A program made the position numbers and the translations under genes. Below, piece after piece: positions 15,113 to 25,934 of a DNA stretch of 64,000 nucleotides. The number at the start of each line of letters is the position of its first letter. Within the stretch, counting starts at the first letter, position 1. The notes beneath the pieces are model-generated. The model searched no databases. It was not told where the DNA came from and saw only the letters and a list, made by a program, of their open reading frames with translations. The stretch is from Pedobacter sp. Leaf216 (GTDB lineage Bacteria > Bacteroidota > Bacteroidia > Sphingobacteriales > Sphingobacteriaceae): contig NZ_LMKM01000038.1 of NCBI RefSeq assembly GCF_001421515.1, positions 62,312 through 126,311 on the forward strand, in the 5' to 3' direction.

Positions 15113-16399
15113 TTATTCAGCGATGAGAAGAAAATAGTTTTTCTTGCCTTTTTGTACCACTATGAATTTATCGTTAATGAGGTGATCTGCAGTAAAAACC
15201 TGTGCCATTTCAGCAACCTTTTCTTTATTTACAGAAACACCGCCACCCTGAATGGTTTTTTTCGCCTCTCCTTTTGATGGGAAAATAGCAGATTTTTCGG
15301 CAAGCAAGGTTGCGGCATCAATACCGGCACCAAGTTCTTCAATTAAAATTCTGTACTGTGGTATGCCATCAAAAATATCGAGTACTTCTTTATCAGGTAA
15401 GCCTGTTAAAAACTCCAGTGATCCGTTTCCGAACAAAAATTCAGAAGTTTTAATGGCAGTTACCAAAGCTTCTGCTGAGTGTGTTTTAACGGTAATATCT
15501 TCAGCCAAAGCTTTTTGAAGAATGCGCAGGTGCGGGGCCGCATCATGTTCTTTTTCCAAGGCCTCTATTTCTTGCTTATTTTTCAACGTAAAAATACGGA
15601 TCCATTTTTTCACGTCGTCATCTGATGCGTTTAACCAAAACTGGTAAAATTTATAGGGAGATGTTTTCTCCGGATCTAACCAAACTGCGCCGCTTTCGGT
15701 TTTACCGAATTTGGTTCCATCGGCTTTTTTAATTAACTGTGTAGTAATGGCATAAGCGGTTCCTGCATCTTTTCTTCTGATCAATTCTGTTCCGGTAACA
15801 ATGTTCCCCCATTGATCGGATCCACCCATTTGTACCAAACAGTTTTCATTTTTCCATAAATGATAAAAATCATACCCTTGAATTAACTGGTAGCAGAATT
15901 CGGTAAAGGAAAGTCCGGAATCGCCTTCCAAACGTCTTTTAACACTATCTTTCGCCATCATGTAATTAACGGTAATGTGTTTACCTACATCCCTGATAAA
16001 GGTAAAAAGATTCATATCCTTAAACCAATCGGCATTGTTCACCATTACCGCGCCATTACCACCTTCTTCAAATTTTAAGAATTTGGCCAGTTGCTTTTTC
16101 ATCCCTTTCAGGTTATGCTCAATCATTTCCGGTGTTTGCAGATTACGCTCATCAGATTTTCCAGATGGATCGCCTACCATACCTGTAGCACCACCAACCA
16201 AAGCAAACGGTTTGTGCCCGGCATTTTGAAAATGAATCAGGGTCATGATCTGAGTTAAGTGCCCAACGTGCAACGAATCTGCTGTAGGGTCGAAACCGAT
16301 ATAACCAGAAGTCATACCTTCGTTTAACTTTTCTTCAGTATTCGGCATAATATCATGCAGCATGCCACGCCATCTTAACTCTTCAACAAAATTCGTCAT
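15113..16399 (-). CDS. tyrS: Tyrosyl-tRNA synthetase
   Basis: A 428-aa class I aminoacyl-tRNA synthetase that charges tRNA-Tyr in the cytoplasm. The HIGH-type signature is HVGH (residues 44-47) in DSLHVGHLTQ. The tyrosine/tRNA pocket is visible in QLIQGYDFYHL and QMGGSDQWGNI, and the KMSKS-type loop is KFGKT. The last ~65 residues form an S4 RNA-binding domain (KKTIQGGGVSVN). Length fits bacterial TyrRS (about 420). No T-box or tRNA-like leader is visible, and a candidate promoter lies at 16427-16459. Confidence 0.97.
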   Translation of the reverse strand: MTNFVEELRWRGMLHDIMPNTEEKLNEGMTSGYIGFDPTADSLHVGHLTQIMTLIHFQNAGHKPFALVGGATGMVGDPSGKSDERNLQTPEMIEHNLKGMKKQLAKFLKFEEGGNGAVMVNNADWFKDMNLFTFIRDVGKHITVNYMMAKDSVKRRLEGDSGLSFTEFCYQLIQGYDFYHLWKNENCLVQMGGSDQWGNIVTGTELIRRKDAGTAYAITTQLIKKADGTKFGKTESGAVWLDPEKTSPYKFYQFWLNASDDDVKKWIRIFTLKNKQEIEALEKEHDAAPHLRILQKALAEDITVKTHSAEALVTAIKTSEFLFGNGSLEFLTGLPDKEVLDIFDGIPQYRILIEELGAGIDAATLLAEKSAIFPSKGEAKKTIQGGGVSVNKEKVAEMAQVFTADHLINDKFIVVQKGKKNYFLLIAE

Positions 16400-16426
16400 T
16401 GTACAAACACTTTAATAATGTGCGTG

Positions 16427-16459
16427 CAAAGATAAAATTTTAGCTTAGTTTAAAGCAAA
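16427..16459 (-). promoter_or_regulatory. Candidate tyrS promoter (-33/-7, Bacteroidota type)
   Basis: On the minus strand TTTG (complement of 16456-16459) is followed after 21 bases by TATCTTTG (complement of 16427-16434), matching TAnnTTTG. The -33 box falls inside the last codons of the upstream patatin gene. The leader to the tyrS ATG would be about 20-25 bases. Confidence 0.45.
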
Positions 16460-17751
16460 TTTGTTGGTTTTGTAAACCAGTTCTTAAAATCCGTATTGGC
16501 TGTTTCAAAATCGGCATGCCCAATGAGGCAATTTAAGCTGGCATTACTCCTGATAGATTGATTCGGAACCCCGCCACCGTTTAACCAGTTATCACATAGT
16601 TTTTTGATCAGTGAAACTTCACCGTCTTCCACCGCATCCATATCCATCGAATTTAGTGTTACATAATCATCTTTGTCTATCCCTGCAGGAAGATCCCAGT
16701 ATTTACCGCCGGCATCATCTTTTAAAATCGGTCGTAGCGCCGGGTTCATGCGGATAAAATCAACAGGTTTTGCCGGCATATCGGGATTAAGAATCATGTA
16801 AGCTACAAAAGCCGCGGTATCGGGTGGGTCGTTTAATATACTTGTTCCCATTTTCTGAATATCTTTAATCAAACCTGGCGCTTCGTGTTTGGCCTTAAGT
16901 TCTTCATATTTTACGGGGATTTCTTCGTCATATTGCAACTGTGAAACAGTTCCTGTACCGATGGAAAGCACCTGTACATTTTCGATTCCATATTGCACCC
17001 TGTTGCAGATTGCTTCGGTAACGGCAACAAGAACAGGATTATTATTACCGGTAACTCCCCCATCCCAATAATATTTGGGCTTATTGTTTACTAAAAAGGT
17101 AGCCGGCTCGTTAAAATAATTCACCGGGGCAGTGCTGGAAGCATGTATTGCATCAACCAGACTTACCAAACAATCTGACGGTGTTGAAGCCTTTGGCTCC
17201 AGGTTCTGAAGTTTTCTTTCAATCACGGATGTGGAAGCCATACTACTGCAATCAGACCTGAACAGCTCGGCCCTGTTGCGGTAATAATCATATCCGATGA
17301 TCAGAAACTGGGTTTTCACCGCACCGTTTATAGCCACATGTGCCGGAATATCCATCATGTCTATTTGGGCAATTCCCGGCAAAATCTCCTTTAGGGCAGC
17401 ATGTTTCCTTTTGGTGGCGTATTTTGCACCAATTTTAAAAATCCGCGCGACGCTCGCCAGTAAACTTTTTTCAAAAAAACTTAATCTTGAGAATACTTTG
17501 CTCCTTAGTTTTTCATCATCAAATATCTTTTCTATTTCAGAAAGCTTAAGGTTTTCGGCCATGGCGGCTGCAACCAGACTGCCACCACTGTTTGCCGATA
17601 CCAGATCGAACTGCGCCAGCACTTCATGACCGGTTGGATCGGGATTGTTAAAAGTTTCGGCGAAGAGTTTACGCAGGCATTTTACCTGGATAAGTGCCCA
17701 GGAGCCTCCTCCATCGAGCGATAATATCCTGTAAGTTTTAGCATTAGGCAT
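16450..17751 (-). CDS. Patatin-like phospholipase
   Basis: A 433-aa patatin-domain lipid acyl hydrolase. The oxyanion glycine-rich loop is LDGGGSWAL near the N-terminus (residues 12-20), the nucleophile elbow is SANSGGS with Ser55, and the catalytic Asp is in WDGGVTGNN (~residue 230). The Ser-Asp dyad is complete. There is no signal peptide, so it acts in the cytoplasm or is released by another route. Bacterial patatins cleave phospholipids in signalling, virulence or antiphage systems; no CD-NTase or other defence gene is adjacent here, so a housekeeping or unknown role is more likely. It is a stand-alone gene. Confidence 0.9.
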   Translation of the reverse strand: MPNAKTYRILSLDGGGSWALIQVKCLRKLFAETFNNPDPTGHEVLAQFDLVSANSGGSLVAAAMAENLKLSEIEKIFDDEKLRSKVFSRLSFFEKSLLASVARIFKIGAKYATKRKHAALKEILPGIAQIDMMDIPAHVAINGAVKTQFLIIGYDYYRNRAELFRSDCSSMASTSVIERKLQNLEPKASTPSDCLVSLVDAIHASSTAPVNYFNEPATFLVNNKPKYYWDGGVTGNNNPVLVAVTEAICNRVQYGIENVQVLSIGTGTVSQLQYDEEIPVKYEELKAKHEAPGLIKDIQKMGTSILNDPPDTAAFVAYMILNPDMPAKPVDFIRMNPALRPILKDDAGGKYWDLPAGIDKDDYVTLNSMDMDAVEDGEVSLIKKLCDNWLNGGGVPNQSIRSNASLNCLIGHADFETANTDFKNWFTKPTNLL

Positions 17752-17870
17752 GATGCATCAGATTAGGTACAATTAAAGCTATACATTATTCGCCTGCAAA
17801 ACAATATTGATTTATGTACAATATTTCCACTTCGGGTTTTACAACCTGACAGAAAACATTAACTTGCAGC

Positions 17871-18545
17871 ATGAACTTTTTATCCCATTATTACTTCGAC
17901 CGGGCAAACAGTAATGCCAATGTGGTAATGGGAACGGTTTTGCCTGATCTGATTAAAAATGCCGCGAAAGAGGCCAATCTGTATCCTCAAAAAAATGAAT
18001 TTTTATTTAAGGGCAATCCAGATGAAGAGCATTTACTTCTTGGCTGGAAAAGGCACCTTGCAGTTGATCTTTTTTTCCATTCTTCTGATTTCTTCCTCGA
18101 AAAAACCTCAGTGCTTAAACAGCTCATTAAACCTATAGTGGAAAATACACCGGTACGTCCATCTTTTCTTGCACATATCGGTTTGGAACTTTTACTGGAT
18201 CATTTACTTGTAGAACGCAACCTGATCCAGGTAAACGATTTTTATGAGAAGTTAAATGCGGTTAAAAAGGAATCGTTAAGTGATTTCCTCGAGCATTGCA
18301 ATTTAAAAAACCCTGAGATTTTTTTCAATTTCCTCGAAAAGTTTATTGGCAGCAAATATCTTTTAAGCTATCAAAAGCTCGAAAACATCAGCTACGCTTT
18401 AAACCGGATCTGTATGCGTTTGTGGCCTGAAACGCTCAACGAAAAACAGCTCGAGGTACTCACTTTTGAACTTGCGATATTTAAAACAGCATTGGAAAAA
18501 GATTTTATGGACATTTTTAAAGATATTGAAGAAAAACTAAGATAA
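17871..18545 (+). CDS. AcpH-like (ACP phosphodiesterase family) protein
   Basis: A 224-aa, mostly helical protein starting MNFLSHYYFDR, which matches the start of acyl-carrier-protein phosphodiesterase (AcpH, DUF479) proteins, followed by MGTVLPDLIKN and a metal-site-like H/D pattern (HLAVDLFFHSSDFF; HIGLELLLDHLL). This is the layout of an HD-like metal-dependent helical fold. AcpH removes the phosphopantetheine arm from ACP. Sequence around the central region is diverged from the E. coli enzyme as I recall it, so the reaction is tentative. It is a single gene between the patatin (divergent) and ligA. Confidence 0.65.
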   Translation: MNFLSHYYFDRANSNANVVMGTVLPDLIKNAAKEANLYPQKNEFLFKGNPDEEHLLLGWKRHLAVDLFFHSSDFFLEKTSVLKQLIKPIVENTPVRPSFLAHIGLELLLDHLLVERNLIQVNDFYEKLNAVKKESLSDFLEHCNLKNPEIFFNFLEKFIGSKYLLSYQKLENISYALNRICMRLWPETLNEKQLEVLTFELAIFKTALEKDFMDIFKDIEEKLR

Positions 18546-18615
18546 TATTCTTGATCATTATCAGTTAAGTGTATTCAACCATTCTTTTATTAAATACAGC
18601 CTTTAACAGCTATAA

Positions 18616-20709
<2,094 letters not shown>

Positions 20710-20788
20710 AGTGAGAGAATGACTGAGTTGTTGAATGTTCCAGAATCCTATCATTCAATAATTCAGATTCAATAATTATAAATTAAAA

Positions 20789-21676
20789 ATGAACAAATTT
20801 CAGGGTACTGGTGTAGCATTGGTTACGCCTTTCAACAAAGATGGATCAGTTGATTACAATGGCTTAAAAAACCTGATCAATCACATGGTAGACGGAGGGA
20901 TAGATTACCTCGTTTCTTTAGGTACAACCGGCGAAACCGCCACAATGACCAAAGACGAGAAGAAGAAGGTGTGGGCCTATACTGCTGAAATTAACAATAA
21001 CAGATTACCTTTGGTTGCCGGAATCGGTGGCAATAATACTTTGGCGGTTGCCGAAGATATCAAATCATTCGATGGAGCTGGTTACAGTGCCATTTTATCG
21101 GTTAGCCCTTATTATAATAAACCTACGCAGGAAGGAATTTATCAGCACTACAAATATCTGGCTGAAATTTCTCCTTTAGATTTGATTTTATATAACGTAC
21201 CTGGCCGTACAGGCAGTAACATGAGTCCGGAGACCACGTGCAGGCTGGCACATGATTTCAAAAACATCATTGCTACAAAAGAAGCTTCGGGTAGTTTTGA
21301 TCAGTTTAACCAGATTATGAGAGATAAGCCTCAGGATTTTCTTTTAATCTCTGGCGACGATCCGATTACTTTACCAATGGTTGCTTTAGGTGCATCAGGG
21401 CTGATATCGGTGATCGGTAACGCATTACCGAAACAACTGTCCGATATGGTTAAACAGTGTTTAGCCGGCGATTTCAAAAGTGCAGTTCCGGCGCATTTAA
21501 GTTTAATCGAGTTTACGCGTTTGGCCTTTGCAGAAGGTAACCCGGCCGGTATTAAAGCAGCATTAAAACATTTGGGAATTTGTGGAGACACAGTAAGATT
21601 GCCATTGGTTAAAGCTTCGTCATCATTGGAGAAATCGATTATCGCAGAAATGGAAAAACTGAGTGTAGTGGCTTAA
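20789..21676 (+). CDS. dapA: 4-hydroxy-tetrahydrodipicolinate synthase
   Basis: A 295-aa class I aldolase condensing pyruvate with aspartate semialdehyde, the first committed step of lysine and meso-diaminopimelate synthesis. The Schiff-base lysine is Lys164 in IIATKEASG, and the catalytic Tyr is Tyr135 in ILYNVPGRTG. The GTTGE substrate motif lies at residues ~45-49. It supplies diaminopimelate for the peptidoglycan precursors made by the dcw cluster further on. It starts 79 bp after ligA with no terminator seen between them, so cotranscription is possible. Confidence 0.97.
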   Translation: MNKFQGTGVALVTPFNKDGSVDYNGLKNLINHMVDGGIDYLVSLGTTGETATMTKDEKKKVWAYTAEINNNRLPLVAGIGGNNTLAVAEDIKSFDGAGYSAILSVSPYYNKPTQEGIYQHYKYLAEISPLDLILYNVPGRTGSNMSPETTCRLAHDFKNIIATKEASGSFDQFNQIMRDKPQDFLLISGDDPITLPMVALGASGLISVIGNALPKQLSDMVKQCLAGDFKSAVPAHLSLIEFTRLAFAEGNPAGIKAALKHLGICGDTVRLPLVKASSSLEKSIIAEMEKLSVVA

Positions 21677-21703
21677 ATCACTTCATATATTTAAATTCTT
21701 CGA

Positions 21704-21754
21704 ACAGATTGTTTGATTTTGCTGAAAAGCGAATGATGGCAATCTGTTTTTTTT
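21704..21754 (+). terminator. Strong terminator after dapA
   Basis: ACAGATTG (21704-21711) pairs with CAATCTGT (21740-21747), an inner stem TTTGCT/AGCGAA closes a GAAA loop, and a T-run follows to 21754. Confidence 0.8.
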
Positions 21755-21898
21755 GTGTAAATAAAAAATTACGGAAATAAAAATACTGATAATCAGTAGA
21801 TTATAGATCACCTCTAAAATCCCTAATCTTTACAATTTTTAGGAATATTAAAGGCATCATTATTGAATTGGCATTCATACACACAAATAAACACACAT

Positions 21899-22171
21899 AT
21901 GAAAAAATTATTGTTAATCGGCCTGGCATTGGTTATGCTGAGCTGTAGGGCCTTTGTTGGCTTCGAACCTACTTTTACGATGGGGATGTCGGAATCTGAT
22001 TTTAAAAAGAAAAACAAGCCCGAATTGGTGGCTGCTAATGAAGATGGAACCAGAATTTACAGCACTTATCATGCCTCTACTGATTTCAAATTTTTCTTCT
22101 TCCGCAATGAAAAACTTGTACGGTTCGAAAAAGGGAAAAATGCAGATGATTATCAGCTATTGAGATACTAG
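21899..22171 (+). CDS. Small predicted lipoprotein (90 aa)
   Basis: The start at 21899 gives MKKLLLIGLALVMLSC, a clear signal with lipobox and Cys16; the longer frame from 21863 lacks this logic. The mature part (~74 residues) is charged and contains FTMGMSESDFKKKN, a block seen in small Bacteroidota lipoproteins with an SmpA/OmlA-like beginning, but similarity is too short to claim. The sequence then runs FFFFRNEKLVRFEKG. It stands alone between dapA and a convergent GNAT gene, with a bidirectional terminator behind it. Function unknown. Confidence 0.75.
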   Translation: MKKLLLIGLALVMLSCRAFVGFEPTFTMGMSESDFKKKNKPELVAANEDGTRIYSTYHASTDFKFFFFRNEKLVRFEKGKNADDYQLLRY

Positions 22172-22172
22172 C

Positions 22173-22210
22173 AAAAAGGGGCTTCCAATACATTTCGAAG
22201 CCCTTTTTTT
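22173..22210. terminator. Bidirectional terminator between convergent genes
   Basis: GGGCTTC (22179-22185) pairs with GAAGCCC (22197-22203), flanked by an A-run on the left and T-run on the right. It serves the lipoprotein gene (+) and the GNAT gene (-). Confidence 0.8.
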
Positions 22211-22212
22211 TA

Positions 22213-22713
22213 TCATGCAATCAATTTATTTCTTCTTTCAACCAACAGGTTATCCTGCCATACGCCATTGGCCTTACCTATTTTCTCTCTATAGCCTACG
22301 ACCCTAAAGCCAGCTTTCTCATAAATTTTCAATAGCGCAGAATTCTGCAGGAATATTCCTGCCTGGAGCATCCACATTCCGTTTTTTTCACTTTCATTCA
22401 CTAATGCACCCAATAATAATGAACCGATCCCCCGGCCTTTGTAACCTTGCTTAACATATACCTCGATTTCTCCCACTCCATCCATATCATAATTGGCAGA
22501 CACAGGCAAAAGTGCGCTCCAACCTACAATTTGCTCATCCTGATAAGCTACAAACCTGCATTTTTTAAGGTGCGATGAATCCCAGTCCTTCCACGAAATT
22601 TCCGGTATTCTAAAGCTTGCTGTTCCTGTATCGATTCCTTCCTGATAGATTGCCCTTACCGCTTCCCAATCTGCTGAACGCATCATTTTTATATCTTCAA
22701 TCAATTCAACCAT
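22213..22713 (-). CDS. GNAT N-acetyltransferase, phosphinothricin-acetyltransferase-like
   Basis: A 166-aa acetyltransferase. The acetyl-CoA loop is visible as QGYKGRGIGSLLL (residues ~95-107), and the segments GTASFRIPEISWKDW, ARFVAY-like KCRFVAY and FLQNSALLKIYEKAGFRVVG are like the Pat/Bar/YncA branch, which acetylates phosphinothricin, methionine sulfoximine or related amino acids. The chosen start (22713) leaves a short extension; Met10 or Met11 are alternatives. The true substrate is not fixed by sequence. It converges with the small lipoprotein gene. Confidence 0.85.
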   Translation of the reverse strand: MVELIEDIKMMRSADWEAVRAIYQEGIDTGTASFRIPEISWKDWDSSHLKKCRFVAYQDEQIVGWSALLPVSANYDMDGVGEIEVYVKQGYKGRGIGSLLLGALVNESEKNGMWMLQAGIFLQNSALLKIYEKAGFRVVGYREKIGKANGVWQDNLLVERRNKLIA

Positions 22714-22864
22714 TTGAGCGCGTTTTAAATCACAGTTATGTTTAACATCTTAAATTAACTAAACATACCTTATATAAGATGGAATCAGAAAATAAATTTG
22801 TCCTGTATTATAAATCAATACAATTATACGATCTAAAACATCTTTCTGATGTTGTTTCGTAACA

Positions 22865-22885
22865 AAAACGTTAAGGTAACGTTTT
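22865..22885 (-). terminator. Inverted repeat spanning the stop of the CRP/AraC gene
   Basis: AAAACGTTA (22865-22873) and TAACGTTTT (22877-22885) form a perfect 9-bp repeat with a 3-base loop. The stop codon lies within it. On the minus strand the second arm ends in a short T-run. It may be a weak terminator or simply symmetric sequence. Confidence 0.35.
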
Positions 22886-23860
22886 AACAGACCGAAGCTT
22901 TTTCGCATATTCCAGCGGACTCATTCCGACAATTTTTTTAAAAGAATTATAAAAGGCACTACGGGAAGAAAAGCCTGCACTGTAGGCAAGAGCCTCAAGT
23001 GTAAAACTCTGTATAATGTCTTGATTCCGGAGACTATCTTTGATCCAATTCACACGCTGCTGATTGATGTAATCAATAAAACTTTGGTTAAAATAACAGT
23101 TTAAAACTGTGGAGAGTTTATGGCTGCTTAACCCCAGGTCTTCAGCGAGCGTATTCAGCCTGATCCCCTTATTTCTGAAAGATTGATTGTTGACCACATA
23201 GTTTTCGAACTGCTTACCGTATTTTTCAAGCTCAAGGCTCTGCTTTTTCGGGACAGCATAGTTCTTTTTTATGGCTGATAATGTCGAGGGTTTAATGTTA
23301 AGCAATGACGCTACTATTTCGGCAGGAAGCCGGTCTAGATAGTTTGGATTGGTTTGCGCGAAATATAAATACCTTTCTTTAGCATTCCCCACCCTGATAA
23401 TGTGCGCCCGCTGCTGAGCATCTTTATAGTATTTCTCCAATACTACCCTGAAAATGTAATTAAGTTCGAAGTGATGTTTAAAAAGACGGTTGAGTTCGCC
23501 GTTGTGCATGGCCAATAGTTCGGAATCTTCCACAGCTACAGCATATTCCTGAGAGTGCGCCGATCCGTGCAGGCCGGATATGGAACTTACAAAATCATTT
23601 TCTACAGAGATATAAGTGGTAATTTTTTGCTTGTTATGGGTAGTGCAGCCCATCAATGCACCTTTTACAATGTAGTACATGTATTGGCATACCTCATTCT
23701 CTTTAAAAAGAATCTGATCTTTTTTGATTTTCAGCTTTAAAAGATGTTTTTTAAATTCTCCGGCCAATTCATTGTCAATCGGATGCACCGTATTCATAAC
23801 ATTGAGCACGTGCTCAATATCCTGGCTGTCTGCATTAATGTATTCCAGATTTTCCAACAC
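22871..23860 (-). CDS. Regulator fusing a CRP-type cyclic-nucleotide-binding module to an AraC-type DNA-binding domain
   Basis: A 329-aa regulator. Residues ~38-125 read as a cNMP-binding beta-roll of the Bacteroidota Crp type (DQILFKENEVCQYMYYIVKG). Residues ~160-200 keep the usual Crp tail (KERYLYFAQTNP) and a helix-turn-helix-like VASLLNIKPSTLSAIKKNY. Residues ~230-325 are a complete AraC-type double HTH (LAEDLGLSSHKLSTVLN; SFTLEALAYSAGFSSRSAF; GMSPLEYAKKL). Ordinary Crp regulators end after the first HTH, so this protein has two potential DNA-binding modules. The effector-binding arginine of true CRP is not evident, so cAMP response is uncertain. It is a single gene. Confidence 0.85.
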   Translation of the reverse strand: MLENLEYINADSQDIEHVLNVMNTVHPIDNELAGEFKKHLLKLKIKKDQILFKENEVCQYMYYIVKGALMGCTTHNKQKITTYISVENDFVSSISGLHGSAHSQEYAVAVEDSELLAMHNGELNRLFKHHFELNYIFRVVLEKYYKDAQQRAHIIRVGNAKERYLYFAQTNPNYLDRLPAEIVASLLNIKPSTLSAIKKNYAVPKKQSLELEKYGKQFENYVVNNQSFRNKGIRLNTLAEDLGLSSHKLSTVLNCYFNQSFIDYINQQRVNWIKDSLRNQDIIQSFTLEALAYSAGFSSRSAFYNSFKKIVGMSPLEYAKKLRSVKTLP

Positions 23861-24035
23861 GTTGCACCTTTTAATCTTGTAAACCTTAACTAATCTTTGA
23901 TCAGTCGAAAAATGTCAACAGCAGATTTATCGTATAAATGCTGTAACAGTAGAAGCTAGCAAATTTACGTAATGAATGGTAATTTGTGCTATATATTTTA
24001 CGTATTACAATTTGTGAAACAGTAATTATAACCGC

Positions 24036-24064
24036 AAAAAAAGCCCCAGAAATATCCTGAGGCT
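24036..24064 (-). terminator. Terminator after the histone-H1-like gene
   Basis: AGCCCCAG (24042-24049) pairs with CTGAGGCT (24057-24064), one G-T pair. On the minus strand a TTTTTT run follows. Confidence 0.75.
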
Positions 24065-24088
24065 CCGTATTGTTAATATCTTTATTGT

Positions 24089-24265
24089 TTAAGCTTTGTT
24101 TTTAGTTTCCTGAACTTCTAAACGGATGGCCTGAGCTAAATTTTTCAAATCCTGCATACCTTTACGTATACGGGTTCCAGCTGCGCTGTTACCTTTGTTA
24201 TAAAATTTGTCTGCATCAGCTTCCAAAGCTGTCACTAAACTTTTTACTTCTTCGAATTTTTTCAT
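24089..24265 (-). CDS. Small histone-H1-like protein (58 aa)
   Basis: ATG at 24265 to TAA at 24089, 58 residues, starting MKKFEEVKSLVTALEADADKF and containing SAAGTRIRKGMQDLK. It is Lys-rich, amphipathic and helical, without cysteine. This matches the small proteins annotated as histone H1 in Bacteroidota (memory of the family), presumed to be nucleoid-associated. A good terminator lies just downstream and no neighbour is close, so it is a monocistronic gene. DNA binding is inferred from the family name, not shown by any motif. Confidence 0.78.
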   Translation of the reverse strand: MKKFEEVKSLVTALEADADKFYNKGNSAAGTRIRKGMQDLKNLAQAIRLEVQETKNKA

Positions 24266-24480
24266 TTTTAATTACTCCTATGGTTCTTTAAGGTTTTAGT
24301 TTTTTAATTATCTACTCTAATTTAAAGTGTTTGAGGAAATAAAAAAATTTTTAAGGGAATAAAAAGCTACCTGCTAAATCGTTTTTTTCCACAATTGATG
24401 TACTTATAAACATACTTTAACTGAAAAAACATACATAACAGACTGAAATAAAGCATTATACCAAAAAAACGTAAATAAAA

Positions 24481-24508
24481 AAGCCCTTTAAACTGATTTA
24501 AAGGGCTT
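24481..24508 (-). terminator. Terminator after the alpha-oxoamine synthase gene
   Basis: AAGCCCTTTAAA (24481-24492) pairs perfectly with TTTAAAGGGCTT (24497-24508), loop CTGA. On the minus strand TTTTATTTACG follows. Confidence 0.85.
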
Positions 24509-24527
24509 TGTAAAATTTTAATTGATC

Positions 24528-25769
24528 TTAAACGGTTGCGAAAAGATTCTCTTTATAATAGCCGTTTCCCAATTTTTCTGCTACTTCACTAAAAGCATCC
24601 AACGTACGTTGAACATCTTCCAAAGTATGGACAGCTGTAGGAATTAAACGCAATTCGATCATTCCTTTGGGAATTACAGGATAAACCACGATTGAACAGA
24701 AAATACTATAATTTTCACGCAGATCGTAAGTAATTGCTGTGGCATCAGAAAGTTCTCCTTTTAAGAAAACCGGTGTTACTACAGAATCTGTTACCCCTAA
24801 ATCGAAACCACGTTCGCGAAGGCCTTTTTGCAAGGTCATCGCAATTTCCCAAAGTTTATCTTTTAACTCAGGTTGGCTTTTCAGCAGTTCCAAACGTTTT
24901 AATAAACCGATTACCATTGGCATAGGTAATGCTTTGGCGAAGGTTTGAGAACGCATGTTATACCTTAAGAAATTGGTAATTTGTTCGGTTGATGCTACAA
25001 ATGCACCAATACCTGCCATAGATTTTGCAAAGGTTCCGAAATAAACATCAATTCCTTCAATGCAATCCTGAGCTTCGTGTGTACCTGCACCAGTTTTACC
25101 CATTGTACCGAAACCGTGGGCATCATCAACCAAAATACGGAAATTGAAATCTTTTTTAAGCTCAACAATCTCTTTTAGTTTACCTTGTGCACCGCTCATG
25201 CCGAAAACACCTTCGGTAATTAATAAAATGCCTCCGCCGGTTTCTTCTACCAGTTTGGTTGCACGCTCTAACTGTTTGCGGGCACTTTCTATATCGTTAT
25301 GTTTGTAAACAAAGCGTTTACCCATATGCAAACGTAATCCATCCACAATACAGGCATGAGATTCTGCATCATAGACCACTACATCGTTTCTATCAACCAA
25401 AGTATCGATAATTGATACCATGCCCTGATAGCCATAGTTTAATAAAAATGCATCAGGTTTACCTACAAATTCTGCAAGTTCCTGTTCCAACTGCTCGTGA
25501 TAATTGGAGTTACCGCTCATCATACGGGCACCCATTGGGTAGGCCATACCGAAACGTGCAGCAGCTTCTTCGTCTGCTTTTCTAACTTCCGGGTGATTGG
25601 CTAAACCTAAATAGTTGTTTAAACTCCAAACCAAATGCTCTTTTCCACGAAACTGCATGTGAGGTGCAATTTCTCCCTCTAATTTTGGAAATGAGAAATA
25701 CCCATGAGACCATTTCTGGTGTTGCCCAAGTGGCCCCATGTGCTTTGCTATCTTATCAAATATATCCAA
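24528..25769 (-). CDS. Alpha-oxoamine synthase family PLP enzyme (serine palmitoyltransferase / KBL-like)
   Basis: A 413-aa fold-type I PLP enzyme joining an amino acid and an acyl-CoA with decarboxylation. The PLP lysine is Lys249 in GTFAKSMAG. Family residues are His138 (ESHAC, ring stacking), Asp215 and His218 (VDDAHG), and the SLNNYLGL start. Serine palmitoyltransferase, 2-amino-3-ketobutyrate CoA ligase and AONS share this plan. Sphingobacteriaceae make sphingolipids, so SPT is plausible, but this protein is not close to the Sphingobacterium SPT sequence I remember; KBL-type or an alternative acyl specificity remains open. It follows ftsZ on the same strand, separated by a strong terminator. 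Confidence 0.85.
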   Translation of the reverse strand: MDIFDKIAKHMGPLGQHQKWSHGYFSFPKLEGEIAPHMQFRGKEHLVWSLNNYLGLANHPEVRKADEEAAARFGMAYPMGARMMSGNSNYHEQLEQELAEFVGKPDAFLLNYGYQGMVSIIDTLVDRNDVVVYDAESHACIVDGLRLHMGKRFVYKHNDIESARKQLERATKLVEETGGGILLITEGVFGMSGAQGKLKEIVELKKDFNFRILVDDAHGFGTMGKTGAGTHEAQDCIEGIDVYFGTFAKSMAGIGAFVASTEQITNFLRYNMRSQTFAKALPMPMVIGLLKRLELLKSQPELKDKLWEIAMTLQKGLRERGFDLGVTDSVVTPVFLKGELSDATAITYDLRENYSIFCSIVVYPVIPKGMIELRLIPTAVHTLEDVQRTLDAFSEVAEKLGNGYYKENLFATV

Positions 25770-25887
25770 TGTAATATGTGTTTTTTATAATAAAAATTTT
25801 GCGAATTTAAGCTTTATTCGTCTTAAAATCAACCTATTCGTCTACAGGTGTTAATTATGGCTTTTAACGTGCTAATTTTATGCCAAA

Positions 25888-25914
25888 AAAGCCCCGATTT
25901 GGTATCGGGGCTTT
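25888..25914 (-). terminator. Terminator at the end of the dcw cluster (after ftsZ)
   Basis: AAAGCCCCGAT (25888-25898) pairs with ATCGGGGCTTT (25904-25914). On the minus strand a T-run follows. It marks the end of the dcw transcription unit. Confidence 0.88.
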
Positions 25915-25934
25915 AAAATTATATTTGGTTTACT

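Noticed and set aside
16450-17751. Patatin protein as part of a CBASS (CapV-type) defence operon
   Set aside because: No CD-NTase or accessory genes are adjacent; the neighbours are tyrS and an AcpH-like gene. The gene looks solitary.
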